Shown one piece after another: positions 37,584-47,049 of a stretch of DNA of 64,000 nt. The notes below the pieces were generated by a model that did no database searches, was not told the origin of the DNA, and was given only the letters and a program-made list of their open reading frames with translations. Position numbers and translations under genes: made by a program. This DNA is from Deltaproteobacteria bacterium (GTDB lineage Bacteria > Desulfobacterota > GWC2-55-46). Each line of letters opens with the position of its first letter. Position 1 is the first letter of the stretch. Where the stretch lies: assembly GCA_016234935.1 (NCBI GenBank), contig JACRNL010000011.1, forward strand, positions 193,472 through 257,471, written 5' to 3'.

Positions 37584-38600
37584 ATGCAACTTAAAGATTT
37601 CGCGTTTCCTCTGCCGGAGGAGCTTATAGCGCAGTGGCCGCCTGATGAGCGCGGCTCGTCAAGGCTCATGGTGATGGACCGCCTGACCGGAGAGCTGCGC
37701 CACAGGGGCTTTGCCGACATAAAGGAATATCTGCGGCCCGGCGACCTCGTTATCCTTAACGACACGCGGGTCATGCCGGCGCGCCTTCTGGGCAGGCGGA
37801 AATCGGGCGGAAAGGTTGAACTGCTGCTTGTTGAAAAGGCCGGAGCAACGCGGGACTGGAACTGCCTTGCAAAGCCGTCAAAGGGGCTTGATGCCGGAGC
37901 TGCGATTTTCTTCGGCAACGGGATAACCGCAGAGGTCATTGACGCCTCTGTGGACGGCTTTAAGACCGTCCGCTTCAGCGAGGACGACGTTGAAAAAAAA
38001 CTCGGCAAGGTGCCGCTTCCGCCTTATATAAAAAGAGAGCCTGAGGCGATAGACCTTGAACGGTATCAGACCGTCTTTGCCCAAAACTCCGGCGCCGTGG
38101 CCGCTCCTACCGCCGGGCTTCATTTCACACAGGCGATTTTGGATGAGATAAAAGAGATGGGCGTGGACGTGCGGCGCGTAACGCTCCATACAGGGCCGGG
38201 CACATTCATGCCGGTACGGGCTGAAGACCTGTCAACTCATATGATGCCCGGCGAGTATTATAAAATCTCTCCGGAGGTATTTGAGGAGATAAAAAAGGCG
38301 AAGAAGGAAAAAAGGAGAGTCGTCGCCGTCGGCACGACCTCCGTGCGCGCGCTGGAGGCGGCGGCGCTGGAAGGCTTTGAAAGGCCTCTGCTTGAGGGCA
38401 GGGCATCGCTTTTCATATATCCTGGATTTAACTTCAAGGCCGTAGACGCCCTGCTGACGAACTTTCATCTGCCCTGCTCGACCCTTGTAATGTTAGTCGC
38501 CGCCTTTGGCGGCTACGATAATGTCATGCGCGCCTACAGGGAAGCGGTGAAGGAAAGATACAGCTTCTTCAGTTACGGCGACGCCATGCTGGTAATATAA
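37584..38600 (+). CDS. queA: S-adenosylmethionine:tRNA ribosyltransferase-isomerase QueA
   Basis: Penultimate step of queuosine synthesis, converting preQ1 in tRNA to epoxyqueuosine. The 338-residue protein begins M-Q-L-K-D-F-A-F-P-L-P-E-E-L-I-A and contains L-N-D-T-R-V-M-P-A-R near residue 63, P-P-Y-I-K-R near 154, V-A-A-P-T-A-G-L-H-F near 176 and T-N-F-H-L-P near 298. The ATG at 37584 matches the family start. It is followed by tgt after three bases, so both act on the same tRNA position 34. Confidence 0.96.
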   Translation: MQLKDFAFPLPEELIAQWPPDERGSSRLMVMDRLTGELRHRGFADIKEYLRPGDLVILNDTRVMPARLLGRRKSGGKVELLLVEKAGATRDWNCLAKPSKGLDAGAAIFFGNGITAEVIDASVDGFKTVRFSEDDVEKKLGKVPLPPYIKREPEAIDLERYQTVFAQNSGAVAAPTAGLHFTQAILDEIKEMGVDVRRVTLHTGPGTFMPVRAEDLSTHMMPGEYYKISPEVFEEIKKAKKEKRRVVAVGTTSVRALEAAALEGFERPLLEGRASLFIYPGFNFKAVDALLTNFHLPCSTLVMLVAAFGGYDNVMRAYREAVKERYSFFSYGDAMLVI

Positions 38601-39713
<1,113 letters not shown>

Positions 39714-39844
39714 TGCGTAAAAAACAGTTCCATCACGCATAACGTGGACAATGACTTGCCGGGCGGATAAGTCCTGTCTGGTTTTGAAGGGCGCTTGCCA
39801 ATGGCGGCGCCCGCCAAGTTAAGGTAAAAAAAGGAGGTAGTAAA

Positions 39845-40174
39845 TTGTTATTTTTCCCTGTTGCAACCGCATTTGCCGCTGACGCCCCTGCTGCTCAGGC
39901 GGCCGGCCCGATGGGCACCATCATGAGCATGGCCCCGCTTGTAATACTTTTTGTCATATTTTATTTTCTCCTTATACGGCCCCAGCAGAAAAAGGCCAAG
40001 GAACACAGGGCAATGCTGAGTAAGATTGCCGCCGGCGACTCGGTCATCACGAACGGCGGCCTGCACGGAAAGGTCACGGGCGTGAACGATGACTCTGTGA
40101 CAGTGGAGATCGCGCCTAACGTAAGGGTTAAGATCGCAAAGGAAGCGATAGCCGTAAAAAAGACGCAGGGCTGA
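39845..40174 (+). CDS. yajC: Preprotein translocase accessory protein YajC
   Basis: A 109-residue membrane protein with one strong transmembrane segment at about residues 28-46 ending in L-I-R-P-Q-Q-K-K, then a basic cytoplasmic domain (G-D-S-V-I-T-N-G-G-L-H-G-K-V). YajC associates with SecDF. It starts with TTG at 39845, with AGGAGGT seven bases upstream. Gene order tgt-yajC-secD-secF is standard. Confidence 0.93.
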   Translation: MLFFPVATAFAADAPAAQAAGPMGTIMSMAPLVILFVIFYFLLIRPQQKKAKEHRAMLSKIAAGDSVITNGGLHGKVTGVNDDSVTVEIAPNVRVKIAKEAIAVKKTQG

Positions 40175-40221
40175 GTTTTTTTAAGGCGTGTAAAAATCTT
40201 TAATAAGGTTACGGAGTCTTA

Positions 40222-41805
40222 ATGAAGAGTATCATGATGCGCCTTGCGTTGCTTGGGGCGTTCACAATAGTCGCGCTCGCGCTGTTTTTACCGTCGACGC
40301 CGCTTGCCTCAAAGCTGCCGCCGTTCTGGACGAATAACGTCCCGAAGATAGTCCTGGGCCTTGACCTTCAGGGCGGAACGCACCTTGTCCTCAGCGTTGA
40401 CCAGGATAAGGCCGTTGAAAACCACATGAACAGGCTTGCCGACTCCCTTGATGACATCTTCAAAAAGAAGAACATCCCCTACAAGAACGTCCAGAAGGAC
40501 GGCCCCGCGGGGATTTCCATCGGCTACTTCGATGAAAAGAGCAGGGATGCCATAAAAAAGGCGATAAGCGGCGAGATGCCCGTCCTTGGAGGGGAGAGGG
40601 CGTCTGACGGCAAGTTGTCTTATACCCTGCTTGATTCCGAGGTCAAGAGGATAAGCGAATGGGCGACCTCTCAGGCGCTTGAGACCATAAGGAACAGGAT
40701 AGACAAGTTCGGCGTCGCCGAGCCGCTGATTCAAAAGCAGGGCGCAAAGGAAATAGCCATACAGCTCCCCGGCCTTAAAGACCCTGACAGGGCCATTGAG
40801 CTGATAGGCAAGACCGCGGTGCTGGAGTTCAGGCTGATTGATGATTCCATGACGCCCTACAGGGCGCTCTCAAGCGTCGCGCCTCCGGATTCCGAGATAC
40901 TTTACGAACATTCGGCATCAAAACAGGGCGGCGGGGAAAAGGCCCCGTATCTCGTTAAAAAAGAGGTGCTTCTTACCGGAGATTCGCTGACGGACGCGAG
41001 GGTGGCGATAGACTCAAGATATAACGAGCCGTATGTTTCTCTGACATTCGACGCCAACGGCTCGCGCATCTTTGAGAGGATAACCACGGAAAACACGAAC
41101 AAGAGGCTGGCGGTCGTCCTTGACGGAAGCGTGTATTCCGCGCCGAACATCAGGGAGCCCATCGCGGGCGGAAGGGCGCAGATAACCGGAGGCTTTACGC
41201 ACGAGCAGGCATCCGACCTGGCGATAGTCCTTCGGGCCGGCGCGCTTCCAGCGCCGGTCAGCGTGGTGCAAAACGTCACCGTCGGGCCGACATTGGGCAT
41301 GGACTCCATCACGGCCGGAGTTAAGTCCGCAGTCCTTGGAGCGCTGCTTGTCCTCATATTCATGGCCTTTTACTACAAGGCGTCCGGCCTCATCGCGGAC
41401 TTCGCGATAATTATCAACATAGTCATGCTCCTCGGGGCAATGGCGTGGATGAACGCCACGCTGACGCTTCCCGGCATCGCCGGCATAATCCTGACAATCG
41501 GCATGGGAGTGGACTCCAACGTCCTCATATTCGAGAGGATAAAAGAGGAATTCAGAAGCGGCAGGACGCCGCGTTCCGCCGTGAGCGCCGGCTATGAACA
41601 TGCTTTCTGGACTATCATAGACTCGCACATCACGACCCTTATCACCGCCGCCGTTCTTTTCCAGTTCGGCAGCGGCCCCGTAAAGGGCTTCGCGGTGTCT
41701 CTCAGCATCGGCATAATCATAAACCTCTTTACATCGCTCGTCGGCACGAAGGTGATATTCGACCTGCAGAGCGAGAAGTTTCATATGAAGAAACTCAGCA
41801 TCTAA
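40222..41805 (+). CDS. secD: Protein translocase subunit SecD
   Basis: Proton-driven accessory subunit that pulls preproteins across the inner membrane. The 527-residue protein has an N-terminal transmembrane helix, the G-L-D-L-Q-G-G-T-H motif near residue 44, and a large periplasmic P1 region with F-T-H-E-Q-A. Five C-terminal transmembrane segments include G-M-G-V-D-S-N-V-L-I near 430. It pairs with the following secF. Confidence 0.96.
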   Translation: MKSIMMRLALLGAFTIVALALFLPSTPLASKLPPFWTNNVPKIVLGLDLQGGTHLVLSVDQDKAVENHMNRLADSLDDIFKKKNIPYKNVQKDGPAGISIGYFDEKSRDAIKKAISGEMPVLGGERASDGKLSYTLLDSEVKRISEWATSQALETIRNRIDKFGVAEPLIQKQGAKEIAIQLPGLKDPDRAIELIGKTAVLEFRLIDDSMTPYRALSSVAPPDSEILYEHSASKQGGGEKAPYLVKKEVLLTGDSLTDARVAIDSRYNEPYVSLTFDANGSRIFERITTENTNKRLAVVLDGSVYSAPNIREPIAGGRAQITGGFTHEQASDLAIVLRAGALPAPVSVVQNVTVGPTLGMDSITAGVKSAVLGALLVLIFMAFYYKASGLIADFAIIINIVMLLGAMAWMNATLTLPGIAGIILTIGMGVDSNVLIFERIKEEFRSGRTPRSAVSAGYEHAFWTIIDSHITTLITAAVLFQFGSGPVKGFAVSLSIGIIINLFTSLVGTKVIFDLQSEKFHMKKLSI

Positions 41806-41908
41806 AATAGGACCGGTTGTCTGCCGCCGGTTATCGGCTTTTGGAAAGACCGCGCGTCTTTGCCGACAGCCGACAGCCGATGACCGATAACCGTTTACCG
41901 GAGGCTTG

Positions 41909-42823
41909 ATGGACATCTGGGGCGAAACAAACATAGATTTTCTCGGCAGGCGCAAAATAGCTTTTTTCTTTTCCGGCATAGCGGCCATTATCGGGCTTAT
42001 CGCGATATTGGCCATCCCCATGGGGAAGGCCAACCTCGGCACGGACTTCGCCGGAGGCGTCTCCATACAGTTCAGGTTCGATAAGCCGGTGCATATAGAA
42101 GGCGTAAGAAAGCTTCTTGAGGCAAGCGGCTTCAGGGACGCGAACCTTCAGGAGTTCGCCGAGCCTAATAAGCTCCTCGTGCGCTTTAAAAGGACGGACA
42201 CGGACCTGCGCGCCGTATCGAAGTCCATCGGAGACGTCTTGACAAAGGGCATGCCCGACAACCATTTTAACGTCGAGTCCACCACGGAGGTCGGCCCTAC
42301 GGTCGGCAAAAAACTCCAGAGGGACGCCCTTATGGCGATAGGGATATCGATGCTCGGAATACTCATTTACATCGCGTGGCGTTTTGATTTCCGTTTCGGC
42401 GTGGCCGCCGTCGTGGCGACATTGCACGACGTGCTCGCGGTAATGGGTCTCCTTTTTGTTTTAAATAAGGAGATGAGCCTTCTTATCGTCACGGCGCTTC
42501 TGACCCTTGCCGGATATTCGCTTACGGACACTGTCGTTGTCTTTGACCGCATCCGCGAGAACATGAGAAAGCATACGAAGGAAGCCCCGATACCGCTTAT
42601 CAACAGGAGCATTAACGAAGTCCTGAGAAGAACGATCGTCACTTCACTGACGACGCTTCTTGCCACATTCGCACTGCTCATCATGGGCAGTGAAGTCATC
42701 CATGATTTTTCCCTCGCGCTCTTTGTCGGCGTTCTTGTAGGGACATACTCATCCATCTTCATAGCGAGTCCTGTTCTCCTTTTCTGGGAGAAAAAGGGCA
42801 AGCAAGAGCCTGCCAAGGTCTAA
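41909..42823 (+). CDS. secF: Protein translocase subunit SecF
   Basis: Partner of SecD. The 304-residue protein has six transmembrane segments, the G-T-D-F-A-G-G-V motif near residue 45, and V-F-D-R-I-R-E-N near 210. ATG at 41909 follows CCGGAGG by four bases; a TTG directly before it is less likely. The 100-base gap after secD holds an imperfect inverted repeat (CCGGTTATCGGC / GCCGATGACCGATAACCG). Confidence 0.95.
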   Translation: MDIWGETNIDFLGRRKIAFFFSGIAAIIGLIAILAIPMGKANLGTDFAGGVSIQFRFDKPVHIEGVRKLLEASGFRDANLQEFAEPNKLLVRFKRTDTDLRAVSKSIGDVLTKGMPDNHFNVESTTEVGPTVGKKLQRDALMAIGISMLGILIYIAWRFDFRFGVAAVVATLHDVLAVMGLLFVLNKEMSLLIVTALLTLAGYSLTDTVVVFDRIRENMRKHTKEAPIPLINRSINEVLRRTIVTSLTTLLATFALLIMGSEVIHDFSLALFVGVLVGTYSSIFIASPVLLFWEKKGKQEPAKV

Positions 42824-42836
42824 TCTTAAAAAAATA

Positions 42837-42865
42837 TTGAGCTAATTCGGTTTGTGTGTTATAAA
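42837..42865 (+). promoter_or_regulatory. Candidate promoter downstream of secF
   Basis: TTGAGC at 42837-42842 and TATAAA at 42860-42865 with a 17-base spacer. It would start a transcript covering the short frame at 42891 and possibly the GGDEF gene at 43385. Confidence 0.5.
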
Positions 42866-42890
42866 ACATGCTATACAGGGGAGGCATATT

Positions 42891-42989
42891 ATGCCGCCCT
42901 TCATGCGTGCGTCTGCCGGTATTTTGAGACGGTTATGCCGGGGCCTTATACTGCCATTGTGCGCGGTATTAAAGGTCTTTTCTCTGTAA
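42891..42989 (+). CDS. Possible 32-residue leader peptide
   Basis: A short open frame (starts M-P-P-F-M-R, ends V-F-S-L) has AGGGGAGG six bases before its ATG and a promoter-like pair about 26 bases upstream. The product is basic, then hydrophobic. I do not recognise it. The surrounding 396-base gap between secF and the repeats has no other frame of interest, so this could be a real small protein, a leader peptide or chance. Confidence 0.3.
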   Translation: MPPFMRASAGILRRLCRGLILPLCAVLKVFSL

Positions 42990-43018
42990 GTCTCTGAATT
43001 CAAGGCTCAAGCAATTAA

Positions 43019-43044
43019 CTATTATAGCCGAAAGGTTATAATAG
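43019..43044 (+). other. Stable GAAA-tetraloop hairpin
   Basis: An 11-bp stem (CTATTATAGCC / GGTTATAATAG, one G-U pair) closed by a GAAA tetraloop. No T-run follows, so it is not a simple terminator. It may be part of a structured untranslated RNA; I could not match the region to a known riboswitch. Confidence 0.45.
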
Positions 43045-43157
43045 GCATGCTCCTTAAGGACTACCATGGGTCATTACAAGGGTTGAGCCGCCGAAAATTG
43101 AAAAGATGACGGATACTCGTCCATGGTTATTGTTTCCAGCCGGAACTCCGCCCGCAT

Positions 43158-43197
43158 GGGCTGAGCCCCCTCAGGGGGTTGAACCCCCTCAGGGGGT
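43158..43197. repeat. Two tandem family A units, intergenic
   Basis: GGGCTGAGCCCCCTCAGG followed immediately by GGGTTGAACCCCCTCAGG and a further GGGG. These are the cleanest copies of the 18-nt unit and were used to define its consensus. Confidence 0.85.
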
Positions 43198-43217
43198 GAT
43201 TAAACAGCAGGCAGGTC

Positions 43218-43375
43218 GATGACCACTTCCTTATCTCCTCCCCCGCACCACTCGCCTGTACGGCTGTTTGCGTTAAATGATGTATTTGTGATGGCGAGTG
43301 GTGCGGGGGAGGAGATAAAAAGATTTAAAAATTACGCAAATAGGGCACTGTCTAACATACACGGGCAGGGTGGGA
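43218..43375 (-). repeat. Inverted family C repeat with nested family B element
   Basis: Read on the minus strand this has the family C parts in order: CCCACCCTGCCC, the ATGTTAGACAGTGCC and TAATTTTTAAAT stretch, then ATCTCCTCCCCC, a family B element (43241-43309), and GATAAGGAAGTGGTCATCG. The B element lies exactly at the centre of the C hairpin, giving an extended 26-bp inverted repeat (43231-43256 / 43293-43318). Confidence 0.75.
43241..43309 (+). repeat. Family B hairpin element nested in family C
   Basis: GCACCACTCGCC and GGCGAGTGGTGC ends with an interior containing CGGCTGTTTGCGTTAAATGA, very close to the copy at 37503-37570. Confidence 0.85.
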
Positions 43376-43384
43376 GACGTGGAT

Positions 43385-44989
43385 ATGACCGTTGGCAATA
43401 TAATGAAAGCGCGCGAGGAGCTGGATATGCTCCTATGGCGTGAATTTCAGGATGGGCTGACCATCCTCCTTGACGTTCCTATTGGGCTCTACGACCGTAA
43501 CGGTTCCTTGCTTATTCCGGCGAGCAAGGAGTCCTCTATGTGCAGCGCGGCAGCCGGCCACGAAAAGACGGCCGCGCTGTGCGCGGAGCAGTGCCGTGAT
43601 GCGATAGCCTGCGCCATTGAAAAGAAGCAGATATATATCTACAAATGCCACGCAAACCAGCATGTCTTTGCCGTGCCCGTATTCCCGGACGCATCCGTCG
43701 CATTTGTCATCGTCGGCGGCAAGGTCTATCTTGAAGGGGGCGACCCCCTTCAAGGGGGCGGCCTCAAGGACTTTTACAGGGCGGCGGCGGATTTCGGCTT
43801 TGACGATGATTCCGTTAAAAAGATAAAAGAAGGCATTAAGGTCGCCTCTTCCAAGTCCGTGTCCGCTCTGCCGGGCATCGTCAGCGGCATTGCGGCGCCT
43901 TTCCTTAAGTGTCTCTATGCCAAAAGCGACCATGTGATAAGCGCCGGAGCCGCCGATACGCACTGGTTCAAAGGTTTTTACGCCCTTGAGCAGGTCTATA
44001 AGTCCATCGCCCCGCTCTTTGACAAAGAGGAGATTTACGACTCCGTTCTTTTAAGCTGCATGGATATTGTCGGGGCCGAGAGGGGATCCCTGATGCTCCT
44101 TGACAACAAGAGCAACGTGCTTTCCATAAAGGCGTCAAGGGGGCTGGACAGGGACGTCCTTGACAACATCAGCATACATCTGGGCGAAGGCATAGCGGGA
44201 GGCGTAGCGGCAAAGGGCGAGCCTGTCATGGTTGAGGATATCGAGCACGAAGTCATGGAGCACAGGAATATGCCGTGGTACAAGACCAAGTCCTTTATTT
44301 CCATGCCGTTAAGGCTCGACAACCGCGTCATAGGCGTCATCAATATTTCCGACAAGCTCACCGGAGGCGTGTTCTCCAAGGAAGACCTCCTGCTCGTCAA
44401 GTCTATCGCCAACTACGCGTCCATCGCCCTTGAAAGGGGCGCTTATTACAGCATGAGCGAGGAGTTGAAGCTCCTGTCAATGACCGACGCCCTAACGGGT
44501 CTTTTTAACCGGAGATACTTCCTTGAGAGGCTTTTCGAGGAGGTGGAGCGCGTAAAGAGACACAACGAAAAATTTTCCCTGTTTATCCTTGACATAGACA
44601 ACTTCAAGGCGTTTAACGACAGATACGGGCACAGCGTAGGCGATGAGATACTCAAGCTCGCGTCAAAGATCATAAGGGACGCGGTGAGGTCAATAGACGT
44701 CGTGGCACGCTATGGAGGAGAGGAGTTCGTGGTGCTCCTTCCGCACACATCCAAGGGTGAATCTCTCGTAATCGCCGAGAGGATAAGGCGCGGCATCGAG
44801 GAGATGAAGCAGGCCGGGGCCGTCTTCAGGGGGCTGAACCCCTTAAAGGGGACGCCGACCATCTCCGTCGGCATAGCGGAATTCCCCGGCGACGCCGAGA
44901 CCATAGACGACCTTGTTGAACATGCCGACAAGGCCATGTACGCCGCCAAGCGCATGGGCAGGAACAGGGTTGTAATGTATCAGGGTTGA
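43385..44989 (+). CDS. PocR-GAF-GGDEF diguanylate cyclase
   Basis: Soluble signalling protein of 534 residues. Residues 10-180 form a Cys-containing PocR-type sensory domain (L-D-V-P-I-G-L-Y-D-R-N-G; C-x-x-x-C-R-D-A). A GAF domain spans about 205-350. The GGDEF domain from about 365 has Y-G-G-E-E-F at its active site and an R-S-I-D inhibitory site five residues before it. It should make c-di-GMP from GTP with product inhibition. Two family A units are translated, at residues 118-125 in the sensor and 483-489 in a GGDEF loop. The ATG at 43385 is preferred to a GTG at 43370. Confidence 0.88.
   Translation: MTVGNIMKAREELDMLLWREFQDGLTILLDVPIGLYDRNGSLLIPASKESSMCSAAAGHEKTAALCAEQCRDAIACAIEKKQIYIYKCHANQHVFAVPVFPDASVAFVIVGGKVYLEGGDPLQGGGLKDFYRAAADFGFDDDSVKKIKEGIKVASSKSVSALPGIVSGIAAPFLKCLYAKSDHVISAGAADTHWFKGFYALEQVYKSIAPLFDKEEIYDSVLLSCMDIVGAERGSLMLLDNKSNVLSIKASRGLDRDVLDNISIHLGEGIAGGVAAKGEPVMVEDIEHEVMEHRNMPWYKTKSFISMPLRLDNRVIGVINISDKLTGGVFSKEDLLLVKSIANYASIALERGAYYSMSEELKLLSMTDALTGLFNRRYFLERLFEEVERVKRHNEKFSLFILDIDNFKAFNDRYGHSVGDEILKLASKIIRDAVRSIDVVARYGGEEFVVLLPHTSKGESLVIAERIRRGIEEMKQAGAVFRGLNPLKGTPTISVGIAEFPGDAETIDDLVEHADKAMYAAKRMGRNRVVMYQG
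43736..43758 (+). repeat. Family A unit, translated in PocR domain
   Basis: One unit read as GGDPLQ-GG at residues 118-125 of the diguanylate cyclase, between V-Y-L-E and L-K-D-F-Y. Confidence 0.75.
44831..44851 (+). repeat. Family A unit, translated in GGDEF domain
   Basis: One unit read as GLNPLK-G at residues 483-489. It lies in the loop before the conserved T-I-S-V-G-I-A strand, where GGDEF domains tolerate length variation. Confidence 0.8.
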
Positions 44990-44998
44990 CGCCGCGCA

Positions 44999-45025
44999 CC
45001 CGGCGCCACTCGGAGTGGTGCCGGG
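44999..45025. repeat. Minimal family B hairpin
   Basis: CCCGGCGCCACT directly followed by CGGAGTGGTGCCGGG: the two family B ends almost without interior. It lies ten bases after the GGDEF gene stop and could act as its transcript-end hairpin. Confidence 0.6.
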
Positions 45026-45076
45026 CTTGACCTTTTCTCCGTTTGACTGTAAAATCTTTTTAAATCATACACCGGT

Positions 45077-45131
45077 GATGACCACTTCCTTACATCCTCC
45101 CCCTTCACGGGGGAGGGTAGGGTGGGGGTGT
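45077..45131 (-). repeat. Inverted family C repeat upstream of recJ
   Basis: Minus-strand order CCCCCACCCTACCCTCCCCC, GTGAAGGGGGAGGATGTAAGG and AAGTGGTCATC matches the family C core. It ends 41 bases before recJ. Confidence 0.7.
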
Positions 45132-45171
45132 CGGACGTTTCACGCATAACGGCCTTGCGGCGGATGAGATA

Positions 45172-47049
45172 ATGAAAAAGCGTTGGAAAGTAGCTCCGGT
45201 CAATGCCGGGCTTCAGGCTGTCCTCGCGAGGGAACTTAATATCCTGCCTCTCACGGCTCAGCTTCTGGTGAACAGAGGCCTTGTTGACGCAGACAGGGCC
45301 TTTTCTTTTTTGAACCCGGAGCTTAAAGACCTGCACGACCCGTTTCTTTTGAAAGACATGGACAGGGCAGTGGAGCGATTGCTTTGCGCGCTGGCTAAAG
45401 GCGAGCAAATAGCCGTCTACGGCGACTACGACGTTGACGGCACGACCGCCTGCGCGCTGTTATACCTCTTTTTCAGGGACATCGGCGCCGGCGTCGTTCC
45501 ATATATCCCTGACAGGCGCTCCGAAGGCTACGGCCTTAACGCCGGGGCCGTCAGGAAGCTGCAGGCGCGAGGGGTTGACCCCCGTCACGGGGCTGAGCCC
45601 CCTCAGGGGGTAAAGGTAATAATAACCGTAGACTGCGGCTCGTCGAACCATGACGAGGTGGCGCTGGCCAATACGCTCGGCATTGACGTCATCGTAACGG
45701 ACCATCACGAGCTTCCCCCCATCCCGCCCCCTGCCCTTGCGGTTATAAATCCAAAGAGACATGACTGCCCCTTCCCGTTCAAGGGGCTTGCCGGCGTTGG
45801 AGTCGCCTTCTATCTGATTATCGCCCTGCGCGCGCGCTTGAGGAGCGCGGGATGGTTCAAGGGGTTGAACCCCGTCACGGGGCTCGGCCCCCTCCGTGAG
45901 CCTAATCTTAAAAAATATCTTGACCTTGTGTGCATCGGGACAGTGGCGGACATGGTGCCCTTGCAGGGATCCAACAGGGTCTTCGTCAGCCAGGGGCTCA
46001 GGGAGCTTGAAAATACGGTCCGTCCCGGCCTCGTGGAGTTAAAAAAGGTCGCGGGTGTTTCGGCGGTGGATGCCGATACCATCGCCTTTCAGCTCGCCCC
46101 GAGGCTTAATGCGGCCGGCCGGCTTGGGCAGGCGCTTACTTCCTTCAAGCTGCTTACGACCGGCGATCCGCGTGAGGCCGCGTCTATCGCCGCAGAGCTC
46201 GATAAGGAGAACAGGGACAGGCAGGCGCTCGAAGAGGAGATATTGAACGAGGCGCTTTTGATGCTCGAAGGCCGCCCGGCGGCGGACGAAACCCTTCAAG
46301 GGTCAGGAAGGAAGGGGTTGAATCCTCTCAGGGGGCTCAGCCCCTTCAAGGGGATAGTCCTTCATTCGGACAGGTGGCACCCCGGGGTCATCGGCATCGT
46401 CGCGTCGCGCCTTGTGGAGAGATTTTACAGACCCACTGTGATGATAGCCTTTGATAAAGACGGCGGACAGGGCAGAGGGTCGGCGCGGGGGATAAAATTC
46501 TTTAACCTGCTTGAGGGGCTCGAGGCCTGTTCCGGCCTCCTTGAAAGGTTCGGCGGACATAAGGCCGCAGCCGGGCTTACGGTCAGAAGGGATAAGGTCG
46601 AGGCATTTTCCGCCGAGTTCCTCCGGTATCTGGATACGGCGCTCTCTGACGAGGACCTCGTGCCGGAGGTCGCGCTTGATGCGGAGGTTAAGCTCGCGGA
46701 CTTCGACATGAAGCTCCCTGAGGGAGTTCAACTCCTCGGTGAGATAGGCAGGCTTGCCCCATTCGGCATGGCGAACGCGAAGCCGCTTTTTTGTCTCATC
46801 GGGGCGAGCATCATACAGACCGAGATAGTGAAGGAAAAACATTTAAGGTTCAAGCTCCGTCAGGATTCGTCGGCCTGCAGCGGAATCGGCTTTGGCCTTG
46901 CAAGGCTGCACCCTATGCGCGGAGAAGGCTACCGCATTGCGTTCTCGCCCTATGCCGATGAATGGCGCGGCGCTAAAAACCTCGGCCTCAGGATAAAAGA
47001 TGTGCAGGTTCAGCCCGGCACCACTCGCCATGACAGACGCATCATTTAG
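45172..47049 (+). CDS. recJ: Single-strand exonuclease RecJ with three translated repeat blocks
   Basis: A 5'-3' single-strand DNA exonuclease for repair. The DHH motifs are present: Y-G-D-Y-D-V-D-G-T near residue 83, D-C-G near 153, D-H-H near 178, and the DHHA1 F-G-G-H-K-A-A-A-G-L near 460, followed by an OB-fold end. At 625 residues it exceeds E. coli RecJ (577). Family A units at 134-146, 231-242 and 382-394 plus linker account for much of this. The last 12 codons and the stop lie inside a family B element at 47013-47082, so the native C-terminus has been replaced or extended. Catalytic motifs appear intact. Confidence 0.94.
   Translation: MKKRWKVAPVNAGLQAVLARELNILPLTAQLLVNRGLVDADRAFSFLNPELKDLHDPFLLKDMDRAVERLLCALAKGEQIAVYGDYDVDGTTACALLYLFFRDIGAGVVPYIPDRRSEGYGLNAGAVRKLQARGVDPRHGAEPPQGVKVIITVDCGSSNHDEVALANTLGIDVIVTDHHELPPIPPPALAVINPKRHDCPFPFKGLAGVGVAFYLIIALRARLRSAGWFKGLNPVTGLGPLREPNLKKYLDLVCIGTVADMVPLQGSNRVFVSQGLRELENTVRPGLVELKKVAGVSAVDADTIAFQLAPRLNAAGRLGQALTSFKLLTTGDPREAASIAAELDKENRDRQALEEEILNEALLMLEGRPAADETLQGSGRKGLNPLRGLSPFKGIVLHSDRWHPGVIGIVASRLVERFYRPTVMIAFDKDGGQGRGSARGIKFFNLLEGLEACSGLLERFGGHKAAAGLTVRRDKVEAFSAEFLRYLDTALSDEDLVPEVALDAEVKLADFDMKLPEGVQLLGEIGRLAPFGMANAKPLFCLIGASIIQTEIVKEKHLRFKLRQDSSACSGIGFGLARLHPMRGEGYRIAFSPYADEWRGAKNLGLRIKDVQVQPGTTRHDRRII
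45571..45609 (+). repeat. Family A block 1 in RecJ
   Basis: Two 18-nt units read as GVDPRH-GAEPPQ-G at residues 134-146, between A-V-R-K-L-Q-A-R and V-K-V-I-I-T-V-D-C-G. It precedes a conserved DHH-family strand. Confidence 0.85.
45862..45897 (+). repeat. Family A block 2 in RecJ
   Basis: Two units read as GLNPVT-GLGPLR at residues 231-242, between a hydrophobic helix and the conserved L-D-L-V-C-I-G-T-V-A-D strand. Confidence 0.8.
46315..46353 (+). repeat. Family A block 3 in RecJ
   Basis: Two units read as GLNPLR-GLSPFK-G at residues 382-394. A degraded half-unit (ACCCTTCAAGGG) lies just upstream at 46291-46302. It precedes the conserved W-H-P-G-V-I-G-I motif. Confidence 0.85.

Noticed and set aside
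43019-43044. GAAA hairpin as a terminator
   Set aside because: No T-run follows the stem.
43219-43443. 74-codon frame upstream of the GGDEF gene
   Set aside because: It is the nested family B/C repeat read through and overlaps the true gene start.
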